Source: DATKBT01 sp035546295 | Lineage (GTDB): Bacteria > Acidobacteriota > Thermoanaerobaculia > Multivoradales > Multivoraceae | Assembly: GCA_035546295.1 (NCBI GenBank) | Contig: DATKBT010000125.1 | Span: forward strand, 124,001-188,000 | Direction of reading: 5' to 3' | DNA: 64,000 nucleotides | Part shown: piece by piece, positions 51,726-59,688 of the stretch | How the letters are laid out: each line of letters opens with the position of its first letter | Position numbering within the stretch: position 1 is the first letter of the stretch | Made by a program: the position numbers and the translations under genes | Notes under the pieces: model-generated | What the model was told of the DNA's origin: nothing | Databases searched by the model: none | Seen by the model: only the letters and a program-made list of their open reading frames with translations

Positions 51726-51737
51726 GCGGAGACGAGC

Positions 51738-52484
51738 TTGAGCGAAGAGACGGCCGAGAACAGCCCGGGTGTCGCCCTGGTCACCGGTGGCGGCCGGGGG
51801 ATCGGTCGCGCGATCGTGGAGCGGCTTGCCGGCGACGGCTGGCGCGTCGCCTTCACCTGGCGCCGCGACGAGGAGTCCGCGCGTCGTGTCGCCGAGACGA
51901 CCCCGGGCGCGAAGCCGTACCCGCTCGATCTCGCCGATCCGACGGCTCCGAAGGCCCTGGTCGAAGCGGTCGAGGCAGAGCTCGGTCCGCTTCGCGCCCT
52001 GGTGAACAATGCAGGGGTGCAAGCGAGCCAGCTCCTCGCGATGACCGGCGACGACCTCTGGGGCGACCTGCTCGAGGTCAACCTCGGCGGCGCCTTCCGC
52101 TGCGCGCGCGCCGCGCTGCCGGGCATGGTGCGCCGGCGCGCCGGCGCGATCGTCAACGTCTCGTCGCTCTCGGCCCTGCGCGGCGTCGCCGGGCAGTCCG
52201 CCTACGGCGCCTCCAAGGCCGGGCTGCTGGCGATGACCCGCAGCCTGGCGCGCGAGATGGGCCGGCGCAACATCCGGGTCAACGCCGTGGTGCCGGGCTT
52301 CGTGCCCACCGACATGACCGCCGGGCTCCCCGAGGCGGCGGTTGCCGGTCTGCGCCAGGCCGAGTGCCTGGCGACCGGGACCACCGCCGAGGACGTCGCC
52401 GAGGCGGTCGCCTTCCTGCTCTCCGAGCGCGCGGCGGCGATCACGGGCCAGTGCCTGTGCGTCGACGCTGGCGCCTCGGCCTGA
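51738..52484 (+). CDS. FabG-like ketoreductase (SDR)
   Basis: The 248-residue classical SDR has VALVTGGGRGIGRAIVE (NADP loop), LVNNAGVQASQLL, the Ser in IVNVSSLSALRG and the YxxxK in SAYGASKAGLL. It should reduce 3-oxoacyl-ACP in polyene assembly. TTG 51738 begins the gene, 12 bases after the GT stop. Confidence 0.93.
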   Translation: MSEETAENSPGVALVTGGGRGIGRAIVERLAGDGWRVAFTWRRDEESARRVAETTPGAKPYPLDLADPTAPKALVEAVEAELGPLRALVNNAGVQASQLLAMTGDDLWGDLLEVNLGGAFRCARAALPGMVRRRAGAIVNVSSLSALRGVAGQSAYGASKAGLLAMTRSLAREMGRRNIRVNAVVPGFVPTDMTAGLPEAAVAGLRQAECLATGTTAEDVAEAVAFLLSERAAAITGQCLCVDAGASA

Positions 52485-52501
52485 GCGCGGGAGCCATCGA
52501 C

Positions 52502-55024
52502 GTGGAGAACGCGCAAGCTCGGCGAGGACTCGGGGCCCGGCTGGCGCGCTCGGTGGCGATCCGGCCCTGGTGGTGGCTGCTCGCCGGGCTGGTGAGCGCG
52601 CTCCTCGCCCTGATCCCGGCCAGTCGCCTGCGTCCGGAGACCGACCTGGCGGAGCTGCTGCCCGAGGGCTCGCCGGCGGCACGGGACTACCGCGTGTTCC
52701 TGGAGACCTTCGGCGGCCTCCAGAAGGTCTTCGTGCTGATCGCGGAGGACCCGGCGGGTGCGCCGGTGGGCGAGGGCGCGTTGCTCGAGACGGCGTGGCG
52801 CTTCGAGGAGCTCCTGCTCGAGAGCCCCCTGGTGCGCGGCGTGCGGTCGGGGGGCACCGCCGCCGACGAGGAATTCCTGCTGAGCTGGGTCGTTCCGCGC
52901 AGCGCGCTCCTGCTCGATGATGGGGTGGAGCGCCTGGCTCGACGGGCGAGCAGCGAGGGTCTCTCTCACGCCGCGGCCCGCCTGCACGCGGCGGCCCAGG
53001 TGCCGGGGGGCGAGCTGCGGCTCCAGCTCGCGGCGCGCGATCCGCTGGGTCTGGCCGACGAGCTCGTCTCGCGCGCCGGCGGCGAGTCGGGGCTGCCGAT
53101 CGAGCCGATGAGCGGCGCCTTCCTCAGCGCCGACGGCGACGCCACCCTGCTGATCGTCCAACCGCAGGTCTCCGAGATCGACCCCGCCGGCGGACGGACC
53201 CTGCGCGCGTTGCTCGATCGAGCCTGGCGAACGGTGAGCGACGAGCTCGACACCTCCGGCATGACCTGGCAGGCCACCGGCGGTCCGCTGTATGCGGCGG
53301 CCGACGAGGAGCTGATCCGGCGCGACATGATCCGCTCCGTCGGTACCTCGGTCGCCGGCTGCCTGGCGGTGCTGATCCTGGCCTTCGTCGGTTGGGCGCC
53401 GGCGGCGGCCACGACCGCGACGCTCGCGGTCGCGGCCGCCTGGCTCGCCGGTGCGCTCGCTGCGTTCCCGGAGGGCATCTCGGCGATCAGCCTGGGATTC
53501 GCCGCGGTGCTGGTCGGGCTCGGCATCGACTACACGATCCACGGGGCGACGCGCTACCGGGAGGCGCGCGCGGAGGGAGCGGCGGCCGAGCACGCGCTGG
53601 AGGCCGCCTTCGACCGCAGCGGCGCAGCGATCCTGGCCTCGGCCGCCACCACGTCGGGCGCCTTCGCCGTCCTCTTCTTCGCCCACTTCCGGCCCCTGTT
53701 CGAGATCGGGATGCTGGTGGCGCTCGGGATCCTGTCCGTGACGGTCGCAACCGCCACCGTCGGCGCCGCCTCGCTGGTGCTCATCGACCGGCGCTGGCCG
53801 CGAGCGCTCGGCGCCGGCGGACCGGTCTGGCGCCTCCTGGGCGCGGTTCCGGCGCGGCTCGCAGGCGCTGCGTTCCGGCGCCCCCTGGCCGTCCTGATCG
53901 GCGCCGGCGCCCTCAGCGTGGGCGCGATCTTCGGCGTGCGCGCGCTGAGCTTGGATAGCGATCCGCGCAGCCTGCGGCCAGAGGGACACCCCGCGATCGC
54001 GGCCGAGGAGCGGCTGATCGAGGAGTTCGGGCTGGGGTTCGAGACCGCCACCGCGGTGGTCGAGGGGCAGGATCTCGACCAGGCGCTCGAGCGCAGCGCC
54101 GCCGCCGCGGCGCTGCTCCGCGATCGCCTCGGGCCCGGCGCGGCGGTGGACGCCCCCTCGGACTGGCTGGTCTCCTCGAGGACCGCCGCCGAGCGGCTCG
54201 CCGCGATCGAGCGGCTCGGCCTCGAGGGCGCGTCCGCCGAGCTGGCGCAGGCGCTGCGCCGCGAGAACCTCTCCCCCCTCTACTTCGAGCCCGGGATCGA
54301 AGCGCTCGAGCGCCTGCTCGCCGGGGAGGATCCCGGAGCGTCGCCGCCCGATCGCTGGCCCGACTGGCTGTCCGAGCAGGTGGCGAGCCGGCCCGATCGC
54401 ACGCTGCTGCTCGTGCGGGTCCGGCTGGCGCCCAGCACGGAGTCTCCCGCCGCCGGAGCGCTCGAGGACCCGGAGCTGCTGCGCGAGCTCGAACGCGTCG
54501 CGCCGGGCAGCTCGCTGGCATCGAGCTCGCGCCTCGGCGCCGAGCTGCAACGGGTGGCGGTGCTCGACGCCGAGCGGCTGGCGGAGCTCGGCCTGCTGGC
54601 GGTGGTCGCGCTCGTGGCGTTGTCGTTCCGAGGAGACCTGCGAAGCGCCGCGTGCGCCCTGGTTCCCGTGATCGGCGGTACGCTCTGGACATTCGGACTC
54701 TGGGGCTTCATCGTTGGACGCTGCGATCTCATGAGCCTGGCCGTCGCGCCGATCCTGCTCGGCATCGGCATCGACGACGGACTGCACGCGACGCACGGGG
54801 CGGCCGCCCTCGGCTCGCTCCGCCAGGGCGTGATCTCGGCGGGCCGCGCGATGACCCTCACCACGCTCACCACGATGGTCGGCTTCGGCAGCCTGATGGT
54901 GTCGAGCATCCCCGGACTTCGCCAGGCCGGCCTGCTGATCGCGCTCGGCGTCTCGCTCTGCCTGCTCGCCACGCTGACGGTGCTGCCGGCGCTCGGCGGG
55001 CTGACCCAGAGGCGCTCGGCGTGA
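52502..55024 (+). CDS. MMPL/RND-family exporter
   Basis: The 840-residue protein has two similar halves of about six membrane helices each with large loops. Examples are VAIRPWWWLLAGLVSALLAL, ISLGFAAVLVGLGIDYTIHGATRYREA and, in the second half, SLAVAPILLGIGIDDGLHATHGAA. The paired GIDYTIHG and GIDDGLHA segments are the MMPL/HAE1-like signature. Such exporters move aryl-polyene lipids to the outer envelope. GTG 52502 with GGGAG upstream is chosen. CTG 52481, overlapping the FabG TGA as CTGA, is a second possibility. Confidence 0.9.
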   Translation: MENAQARRGLGARLARSVAIRPWWWLLAGLVSALLALIPASRLRPETDLAELLPEGSPAARDYRVFLETFGGLQKVFVLIAEDPAGAPVGEGALLETAWRFEELLLESPLVRGVRSGGTAADEEFLLSWVVPRSALLLDDGVERLARRASSEGLSHAAARLHAAAQVPGGELRLQLAARDPLGLADELVSRAGGESGLPIEPMSGAFLSADGDATLLIVQPQVSEIDPAGGRTLRALLDRAWRTVSDELDTSGMTWQATGGPLYAAADEELIRRDMIRSVGTSVAGCLAVLILAFVGWAPAAATTATLAVAAAWLAGALAAFPEGISAISLGFAAVLVGLGIDYTIHGATRYREARAEGAAAEHALEAAFDRSGAAILASAATTSGAFAVLFFAHFRPLFEIGMLVALGILSVTVATATVGAASLVLIDRRWPRALGAGGPVWRLLGAVPARLAGAAFRRPLAVLIGAGALSVGAIFGVRALSLDSDPRSLRPEGHPAIAAEERLIEEFGLGFETATAVVEGQDLDQALERSAAAAALLRDRLGPGAAVDAPSDWLVSSRTAAERLAAIERLGLEGASAELAQALRRENLSPLYFEPGIEALERLLAGEDPGASPPDRWPDWLSEQVASRPDRTLLLVRVRLAPSTESPAAGALEDPELLRELERVAPGSSLASSSRLGAELQRVAVLDAERLAELGLLAVVALVALSFRGDLRSAACALVPVIGGTLWTFGLWGFIVGRCDLMSLAVAPILLGIGIDDGLHATHGAAALGSLRQGVISAGRAMTLTTLTTMVGFGSLMVSSIPGLRQAGLLIALGVSLCLLATLTVLPALGGLTQRRSA

Positions 55025-56025
55025 ACGCGCGCCGGACCTCGCTCGCCAGGAGGGTCGGCGCGCCGCCGCTGCAATCGCCGGCGACCAGTCCCTGGGTCCG
55101 CCGGCTCCTGGGCCCGCTCTACTTCAGTGGGGCCTCCTGGTACCGGATCCACCATTGGGCCGCAGCGCGGCTCCCGGAGCGGGCGATGCGCCTGATGCTG
55201 CCCCTGTTCGCGACGAGCTTCTTCCTCTTCCTCGGCGGAGTCCGTCGCGCGCTCGCCGCCAACGGCGCGGCCGTCCACGAGGCGATCACGGGCGAGCGCA
55301 TGGGTTGGCTCGCCTCGCGCCGTCACGCGTGGCGGACGGTGTCGAACCACGCCTGGTGCATGACCGAAACCTACGAGGCGCTCGCCGGTCGCTCGTCGGC
55401 CACCGAGCCCGTGGTCGAAGGGCTCGAGCATTGGCAGGCGCTCGACCCGCGGCAGGGGCTGGTCCTGGTGACCGCCCACATCGGTCACTGGGAGGTGGGC
55501 TCGCGGCTGGCCGGCACCGCCGGCGCTCGCTGCGTTCACGTCGTGCGCGAGCCCGAGCTCGACCCGCAGGCCCAGGCGTTTCTCTCCGAGCTGCTCGGCA
55601 GGGTCACGGGTCAGAGCTATCACGTGCACTTCGCGCAACCCGGCGATCCGACGCTCGGGGCTCGGCTGCTGGGAGCGCTGCGCCGCGGCGAGGTCGTCGC
55701 GCTTCAGGGCGACCGGCCGCGTCAGGGGGGGCGCACGGTCGACGTCGAGCTGCTCGGCAGGCCCTACGAGCTGCCGCTCGGGCCGCTCGCCCTGGCGCGC
55801 TGCGCCGGGGTGCCGTTGCTGCCGGTCTACGCGCTGCGGGCGGGGCGGCGGCGCTCGATCATGATCTTTCGCCCGCCGATCCGCGTCTCCGGCGCCGGCG
55901 AGAGGTCGGCCGCGCTCGAGGCGGCGGCGCGGCGGCTCGCCTCGGACCTGGGCGAGGTGCTGGCGCGCGCCCCCGATCAGTGGTTCTGCTTCCGGCGGGT
56001 GTGGGAGCAGAGCGACCTCAGCTGA
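55021..56025 (+). CDS. LpxL-like acyltransferase (HX4E)
   Basis: The 334-residue protein has VLVTAHIGHWEVGSRLA (His-X4-Glu motif), VVALQGDRPRQGGRTVDVELLG and RPYELPLGPLALARCAGVPLLPVYAL, typical of lauroyl/lysophospholipid acyltransferases. A hydrophobic N-terminal part (LMLPLFATSFFLFLGG) suggests membrane association. In xanthomonadin-like clusters such an enzyme esterifies the polyene to a glycerolipid or sugar. GTG 55021 overlaps the MMPL stop. Its stop overlaps the convergent flavoprotein. Confidence 0.9.
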   Translation: MNARRTSLARRVGAPPLQSPATSPWVRRLLGPLYFSGASWYRIHHWAAARLPERAMRLMLPLFATSFFLFLGGVRRALAANGAAVHEAITGERMGWLASRRHAWRTVSNHAWCMTETYEALAGRSSATEPVVEGLEHWQALDPRQGLVLVTAHIGHWEVGSRLAGTAGARCVHVVREPELDPQAQAFLSELLGRVTGQSYHVHFAQPGDPTLGARLLGALRRGEVVALQGDRPRQGGRTVDVELLGRPYELPLGPLALARCAGVPLLPVYALRAGRRRSIMIFRPPIRVSGAGERSAALEAAARRLASDLGEVLARAPDQWFCFRRVWEQSDLS

Positions 56026-57592
56026 CGCTCGCCCGCCTCTGCTTCGGGCGCGGGCTCGCGGGGAGCAGACGGAGGCGGGCCGCGAGCGTCTCGAGCTCGG
56101 CGCGCAGCCAGATCCTCAGCCCGAGGAGGAGAGCCGGCAAGGCGCCGCGCCCGAGCTTCAGGCTGCGGATCGAGATGCGGTGGCCGGCGTTGCGCCGGCC
56201 GTAGATCCCCAGCCGGCGCCGCGCGTGCGCGAGCGCCACCATTCGCCGTGAGAACGTGCGTGCGACCAGGTAGGCGCTCTTCGCCTGGGGGAGCTGCAGG
56301 CCGAAGACGGGGTTGGCGAGGCTATCTCGCTGCCGGTAGCCGGGCGTCACAACCCCGAGGTAGTAGAGGGCGGTCTCGACCAGGAAGGACGAGGACACCA
56401 GCTCGGCGTCGCCCAGCAGCTCGTACTTGTCGCGGTAGATGGCGTCGAACCACCGGTCGTAGGAGCGCGCGAACTCGCCGTTGTGGCGCGCGAGCTCGGC
56501 GTCCAGAGCGGCATGGTCATGGGCGGCGTCGCCCAGGCTGCCGGCGAGCTCGGCGGTGAGCAGGCGCACGGTCGCAGTCACCGACATCGAGGCGTGGTCG
56601 AGCCCCGGCGAGTAATAGGGGTCGATGAAGGCCGCGGCGTCGCCGACCAGCGCCCAGCCGCGGCCGGCGTAGCGCTCGCTGCGGTAGGCGAGGTGCGAGT
56701 ACGCGTGCCGATCGTCGGGATCGACGGTGGCCTCGGCCAGGAGCTCCCGCAAGCCGGGTTGCGCGCGCAGAAAGGCTTCGGCCCGATCGCGCACGTCGCC
56801 GGCGCCGGGGGGCGTGAACAGACGGCGGTCCCAGACCAGGCCGACGCTGGTGCGAGCGTCGGCGAGCGGGATCATCCAGCACCACCAGCCATCGCCGCAG
56901 AAGTGGTTGGTGGCGTAGCGGCGCACTGCTCCGATCGCGGGGAGCCGCGCAGCGATCTCGGGAGCATCCAGGTCGGCGACCCCGTGCCAGCGGGCCCAGG
57001 CGGCGGCGGTCGGGTGCTCCTCGTTGCGCCGCTGCAGCCCCATCCGCCGAGCGAGGTAGGCGAAGCGCCCCGAGGCGTCGACCACCCAGCGGCAGGTCAC
57101 GTGACGCTCGACTCCACCGGCGCCGAGCACCCGCACCGTGGTCTCGGGCCAGCCGTGCTCGACGCCGGAGACGCGAGCGGGGCGCAGCAGCTCGGCGCCG
57201 GCGTCGACCGCGAGATCGAGCAGGTGCTGGTCGAGCCGCGCCCGGTCGAGCTGGAAGCTGTGCAGCGCGGGTTCGGTGACCGGGCCGACCTCGGTCATCT
57301 CCTCGAGACTGCGCTGCGGCCCGTCGGTGAACCAATAGCGCAGGCCGTGCTTGGGCAGGTGCTCTTCCGCGAGGTGGGCCTCGAGCCCCAGCACCTGCTC
57401 GAGGAAGAGCGCCGAGACCTCGACCGTGGCCTCGCCCACCTTGGAGCCGAAGCGCTCGCTGCGCTCGACCAGCAGGATGCGGGCGTCGGGGCGCGCGCGG
57501 AGCAGTAGCAGCGCGGCGCTGGCGCCGGCGAAGGCGCCGCCGATGACGACGACGTCGTAGTGGGGGTCGCCGCTGGGGCGCAGCCTGTTCAC
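56018..57592 (-). CDS. FAD-dependent halogenase-like monooxygenase
   Basis: The 524-residue protein has a Rossmann FAD loop (VVVIGGAFAGASAALLL), KVGEATVEVSALFLEQVL (flavin-halogenase GEAT segment), WWCWMIPLADARTSVGLVWD and LVGDAAAFIDPYYSPGLDHA. The WxWxIP motif is typical of flavin-dependent halogenases. Xanthomonadins are brominated aryl polyenes, which supports halogenation of the polyene or aryl ring. Hydroxylation or oxidation cannot be excluded. It is last of a minus-strand operon with Mug and the dehydratase. Confidence 0.85.
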   Translation of the reverse strand: MNRLRPSGDPHYDVVVIGGAFAGASAALLLLRARPDARILLVERSERFGSKVGEATVEVSALFLEQVLGLEAHLAEEHLPKHGLRYWFTDGPQRSLEEMTEVGPVTEPALHSFQLDRARLDQHLLDLAVDAGAELLRPARVSGVEHGWPETTVRVLGAGGVERHVTCRWVVDASGRFAYLARRMGLQRRNEEHPTAAAWARWHGVADLDAPEIAARLPAIGAVRRYATNHFCGDGWWCWMIPLADARTSVGLVWDRRLFTPPGAGDVRDRAEAFLRAQPGLRELLAEATVDPDDRHAYSHLAYRSERYAGRGWALVGDAAAFIDPYYSPGLDHASMSVTATVRLLTAELAGSLGDAAHDHAALDAELARHNGEFARSYDRWFDAIYRDKYELLGDAELVSSSFLVETALYYLGVVTPGYRQRDSLANPVFGLQLPQAKSAYLVARTFSRRMVALAHARRRLGIYGRRNAGHRISIRSLKLGRGALPALLLGLRIWLRAELETLAARLRLLPASPRPKQRRASVS

Positions 57593-57601
57593 GCGGCGAG
57601 A

Positions 57602-58153
57602 CTAGCAGGCGCTCAGGTGCGGGAGTCCGGCGGCTTTCCTCAGGCGCTCCAGCTCGGCGACCAGCGCCGGCAGCGGGTAATGGGTGCCTCGTCCGCTCGG
57701 GTTGGGGAGCAGCCAGACGCGGGTCGAGCCGATCGTGCTCGGCTGCTCGCCGACCCGCGCGTCCGGCTCGTTCCAGGCCACGCGGTAGGCGCCGAGGCCG
57801 AGGACGGCGAGCCATCGCGGCCGGAGCTCGAGCAGCACCGTCTCGAGCCGGCGGGCGCCCGCGACCAGCTCGACGGTGCGCAGCTCGGCGGCGGCGGCAG
57901 TGGTTCGATGCACCAGGTTGGTCAGCCCCAGGCCGAGCTCCGGCAGCGTGGGGCCCTCTTCGGGGCGGTACCGGCGCGGCGTCAGGCCCGCCCCGTGCAG
58001 CGCCGGCCAGAACCGATTCCCTGGTCCGGCGTAGTGGTGGCCGCGCGCCCCCGACGTGCGTCCCGGGTTGATGCCGCAGAAGACGATGGCGAGCTCGGGC
58101 GCCAGGTGGTCCGGCAGCGGCTGTGTCGTCGGCTGTGTCATCGGCGGTGTCAT
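57602..58153 (-). CDS. mug: G/U mismatch-specific DNA glycosylase, Mug
   Basis: The 183-residue protein has AIVFCGINPGRTSGA (the GINPG active-site Asn), GPGNRFWPALHGAGLTPR, LTNLVHRTTAAAAEL and VWLLPNPSGRGTHYPL, characteristic of Mug/TDG. It removes uracil or ethenocytosine opposite G. The start ATG 58153 overlaps the dehydratase stop as ATGA, and the halogenase begins nine bases after its stop. It therefore sits inside a pigment operon, which is unexpected for a repair gene. Confidence 0.92.
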   Translation of the reverse strand: MTPPMTQPTTQPLPDHLAPELAIVFCGINPGRTSGARGHHYAGPGNRFWPALHGAGLTPRRYRPEEGPTLPELGLGLTNLVHRTTAAAAELRTVELVAGARRLETVLLELRPRWLAVLGLGAYRVAWNEPDARVGEQPSTIGSTRVWLLPNPSGRGTHYPLPALVAELERLRKAAGLPHLSAC

Positions 58154-58584
58154 CGGCCGGTGACCGTTCGGTCGGTGAGCATGGTCCCCACCACGGCGCG
58201 AACCGCGGGCTCGGGATCGCCGGGGACGGTCACCGCCACCTCGAACAGCTCGAGGCCGCCGGCGCCGCCGACGCGGCGCGCCTCGACGGCGAGCTCGACG
58301 CCGACCGGCAGCGAAGGCCGTTCGAAGCTCGCGGAACGGATCGAGACCAGGTAGCCGATCCTGGGCGCCGGGACGGTCTCGGCGGCGAGCGCCGCCGCCC
58401 CGATCATCGCGGTGCTCTGGGCGCCGAGCTCGAGACCCAGGATCGCGGGCGCCCAGCGCGGCCCGGCTCCCGGCGCATCCGGCGGGATGCATCCGACCGC
58501 GCGCACCGTGTCGCCGGCGACCTCGTCGACGCGAGTGAGCAGGCGCAGCGGAGGTGCGTGCGGAAGAAAGCGCGTCGGGTCCAT
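58150..58584 (-). CDS. Hotdog 3-hydroxyacyl-ACP dehydratase (ApeP/FabZ-like)
   Basis: The 144-residue hotdog protein has FLPHAPPLRLLTRVDEV, with the catalytic-type His9, and APAILGLELGAQSTAMIGAAAL. The latter matches the central helix and Glu of polyene-type dehydratases. It removes water from 3-hydroxyacyl-ACP to give the conjugated double bonds. The start is ATG 58584, and it overlaps mug by four bases. First gene of the Mug-halogenase operon. Confidence 0.88.
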   Translation of the reverse strand: MDPTRFLPHAPPLRLLTRVDEVAGDTVRAVGCIPPDAPGAGPRWAPAILGLELGAQSTAMIGAAALAAETVPAPRIGYLVSIRSASFERPSLPVGVELAVEARRVGGAGGLELFEVAVTVPGDPEPAVRAVVGTMLTDRTVTGR

Positions 58585-58620
58585 GCCGCCCGAGTGTACG
58601 GAGTGTAGTGTTACGCCCCC

Positions 58621-59688
58621 ATGCGCGAGCTTCCCGTCCCCGACTTCTATCGCTCCGAAGATGCTCGCGAGTGGTCGTACCAACCCGACCACTCGAGCCT
58701 GCTGCGCGAGGCGCACCGCTGGCGCTCGGAGCTCGCCGTGCGCACTGCGGCCAACGACCGCAAGCGCGTCCACCTGCTGCTGGTCGATCTTCAGCGGGAC
58801 TTCTGCTTCCCCGAAGGCGCGCTGTTCGTCGGCGGGCGTTCGGGCGACGGCGCGATCCGCGACAACGACCGGATCGTGCGCTTCCTCTACCGCAATCTGG
58901 AGTCGATCAGCGACATCACCTACACCCTCGACAGCCACGTGCCGCACCAGATCTTCTTCCCTTCGTTCTGGCTCGACGACGAGGGCGGAGCGGTCGAGCC
59001 GGGGAGGGTCGTGCGCGCCGAGGACCTGCGCTCGGGAGCGCTTCGACCCAACCCCGAAGTGGCGTGGTGGCTGTGCGACGGCAACATCGCGTGGCTGCGG
59101 CGCGAGGCGCTGCATTACTGCGAGGAGCTCGAGCGCCAGGGCAAGTACGAGCTGTTCCTCTGGCCGCTCCACTGTCTGATGGGGGGCGACGGCCATGCCC
59201 TCGCCGGGGTGGTCCAGGAGGCGCGGCTGTTCCACGCCTGGGTGCGGGGCAGCGACGCCTTCGTCGAGCTCAAGGGCATGAACCCGCTGACCGAGAACTA
59301 CTCGGTGTTCAGCCCCGAGGTGCGCACGCACCACGACGGGCGGACGCTGGCGGAACGCAACCTGAAGTTCCTCGACGCGATGCTGAGCGTCGATGCGCTG
59401 GTGGTCGCCGGTCAGGCCTCGAGCCACTGCGTCAAGAACAGCCTCGAGGACCTGCTGTTCGAGATCGACAGGCGCGACCGCTCGCTCGCCGACCGCGTCT
59501 ACGTGCTGACCGACTGCATGTCGGCGGTGACCGTGCCCGATCCCGCTCGTGCCGGTGAGCTCGCCTTCGACTTCACCGGTCAGGCGGAGGAGGCGCTGGA
59601 GCGCTTCGAGAAGGCCGGCATGCACCTGGTGCGCTCGACCGATCCGATGAGCGAGTGGCCGGGCTTCGACCGCCACTCCAACGGATGA
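58621..59688 (+). CDS. Isochorismatase/nicotinamidase-like cysteine hydrolase, long form
   Basis: The 355-residue protein has the triad of the family: Asp in LLLVDLQRDFCFPEGALF, Lys in ELKGMNPLTENYS and Cys in VAGQASSHCVKNSLEDLL. Nicotinamidases are usually about 200 residues, so this one has extra N-terminal and middle segments (HQIFFPSFWLDDEGGAVEPG). Its convergent neighbour is NAD synthase, which suggests a nicotinamide salvage role, but the substrate is not fixed by sequence. ATG 58621 lies 36 bases from the divergent dehydratase. Confidence 0.87.
   Translation: MRELPVPDFYRSEDAREWSYQPDHSSLLREAHRWRSELAVRTAANDRKRVHLLLVDLQRDFCFPEGALFVGGRSGDGAIRDNDRIVRFLYRNLESISDITYTLDSHVPHQIFFPSFWLDDEGGAVEPGRVVRAEDLRSGALRPNPEVAWWLCDGNIAWLRREALHYCEELERQGKYELFLWPLHCLMGGDGHALAGVVQEARLFHAWVRGSDAFVELKGMNPLTENYSVFSPEVRTHHDGRTLAERNLKFLDAMLSVDALVVAGQASSHCVKNSLEDLLFEIDRRDRSLADRVYVLTDCMSAVTVPDPARAGELAFDFTGQAEEALERFEKAGMHLVRSTDPMSEWPGFDRHSNG

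Noticed and set aside
52481..52501. CTG start for the MMPL gene
   Set aside because: GTG at 52502 has GGGAG upstream and keeps the first membrane helix, so it is preferred, though CTG is not excluded.
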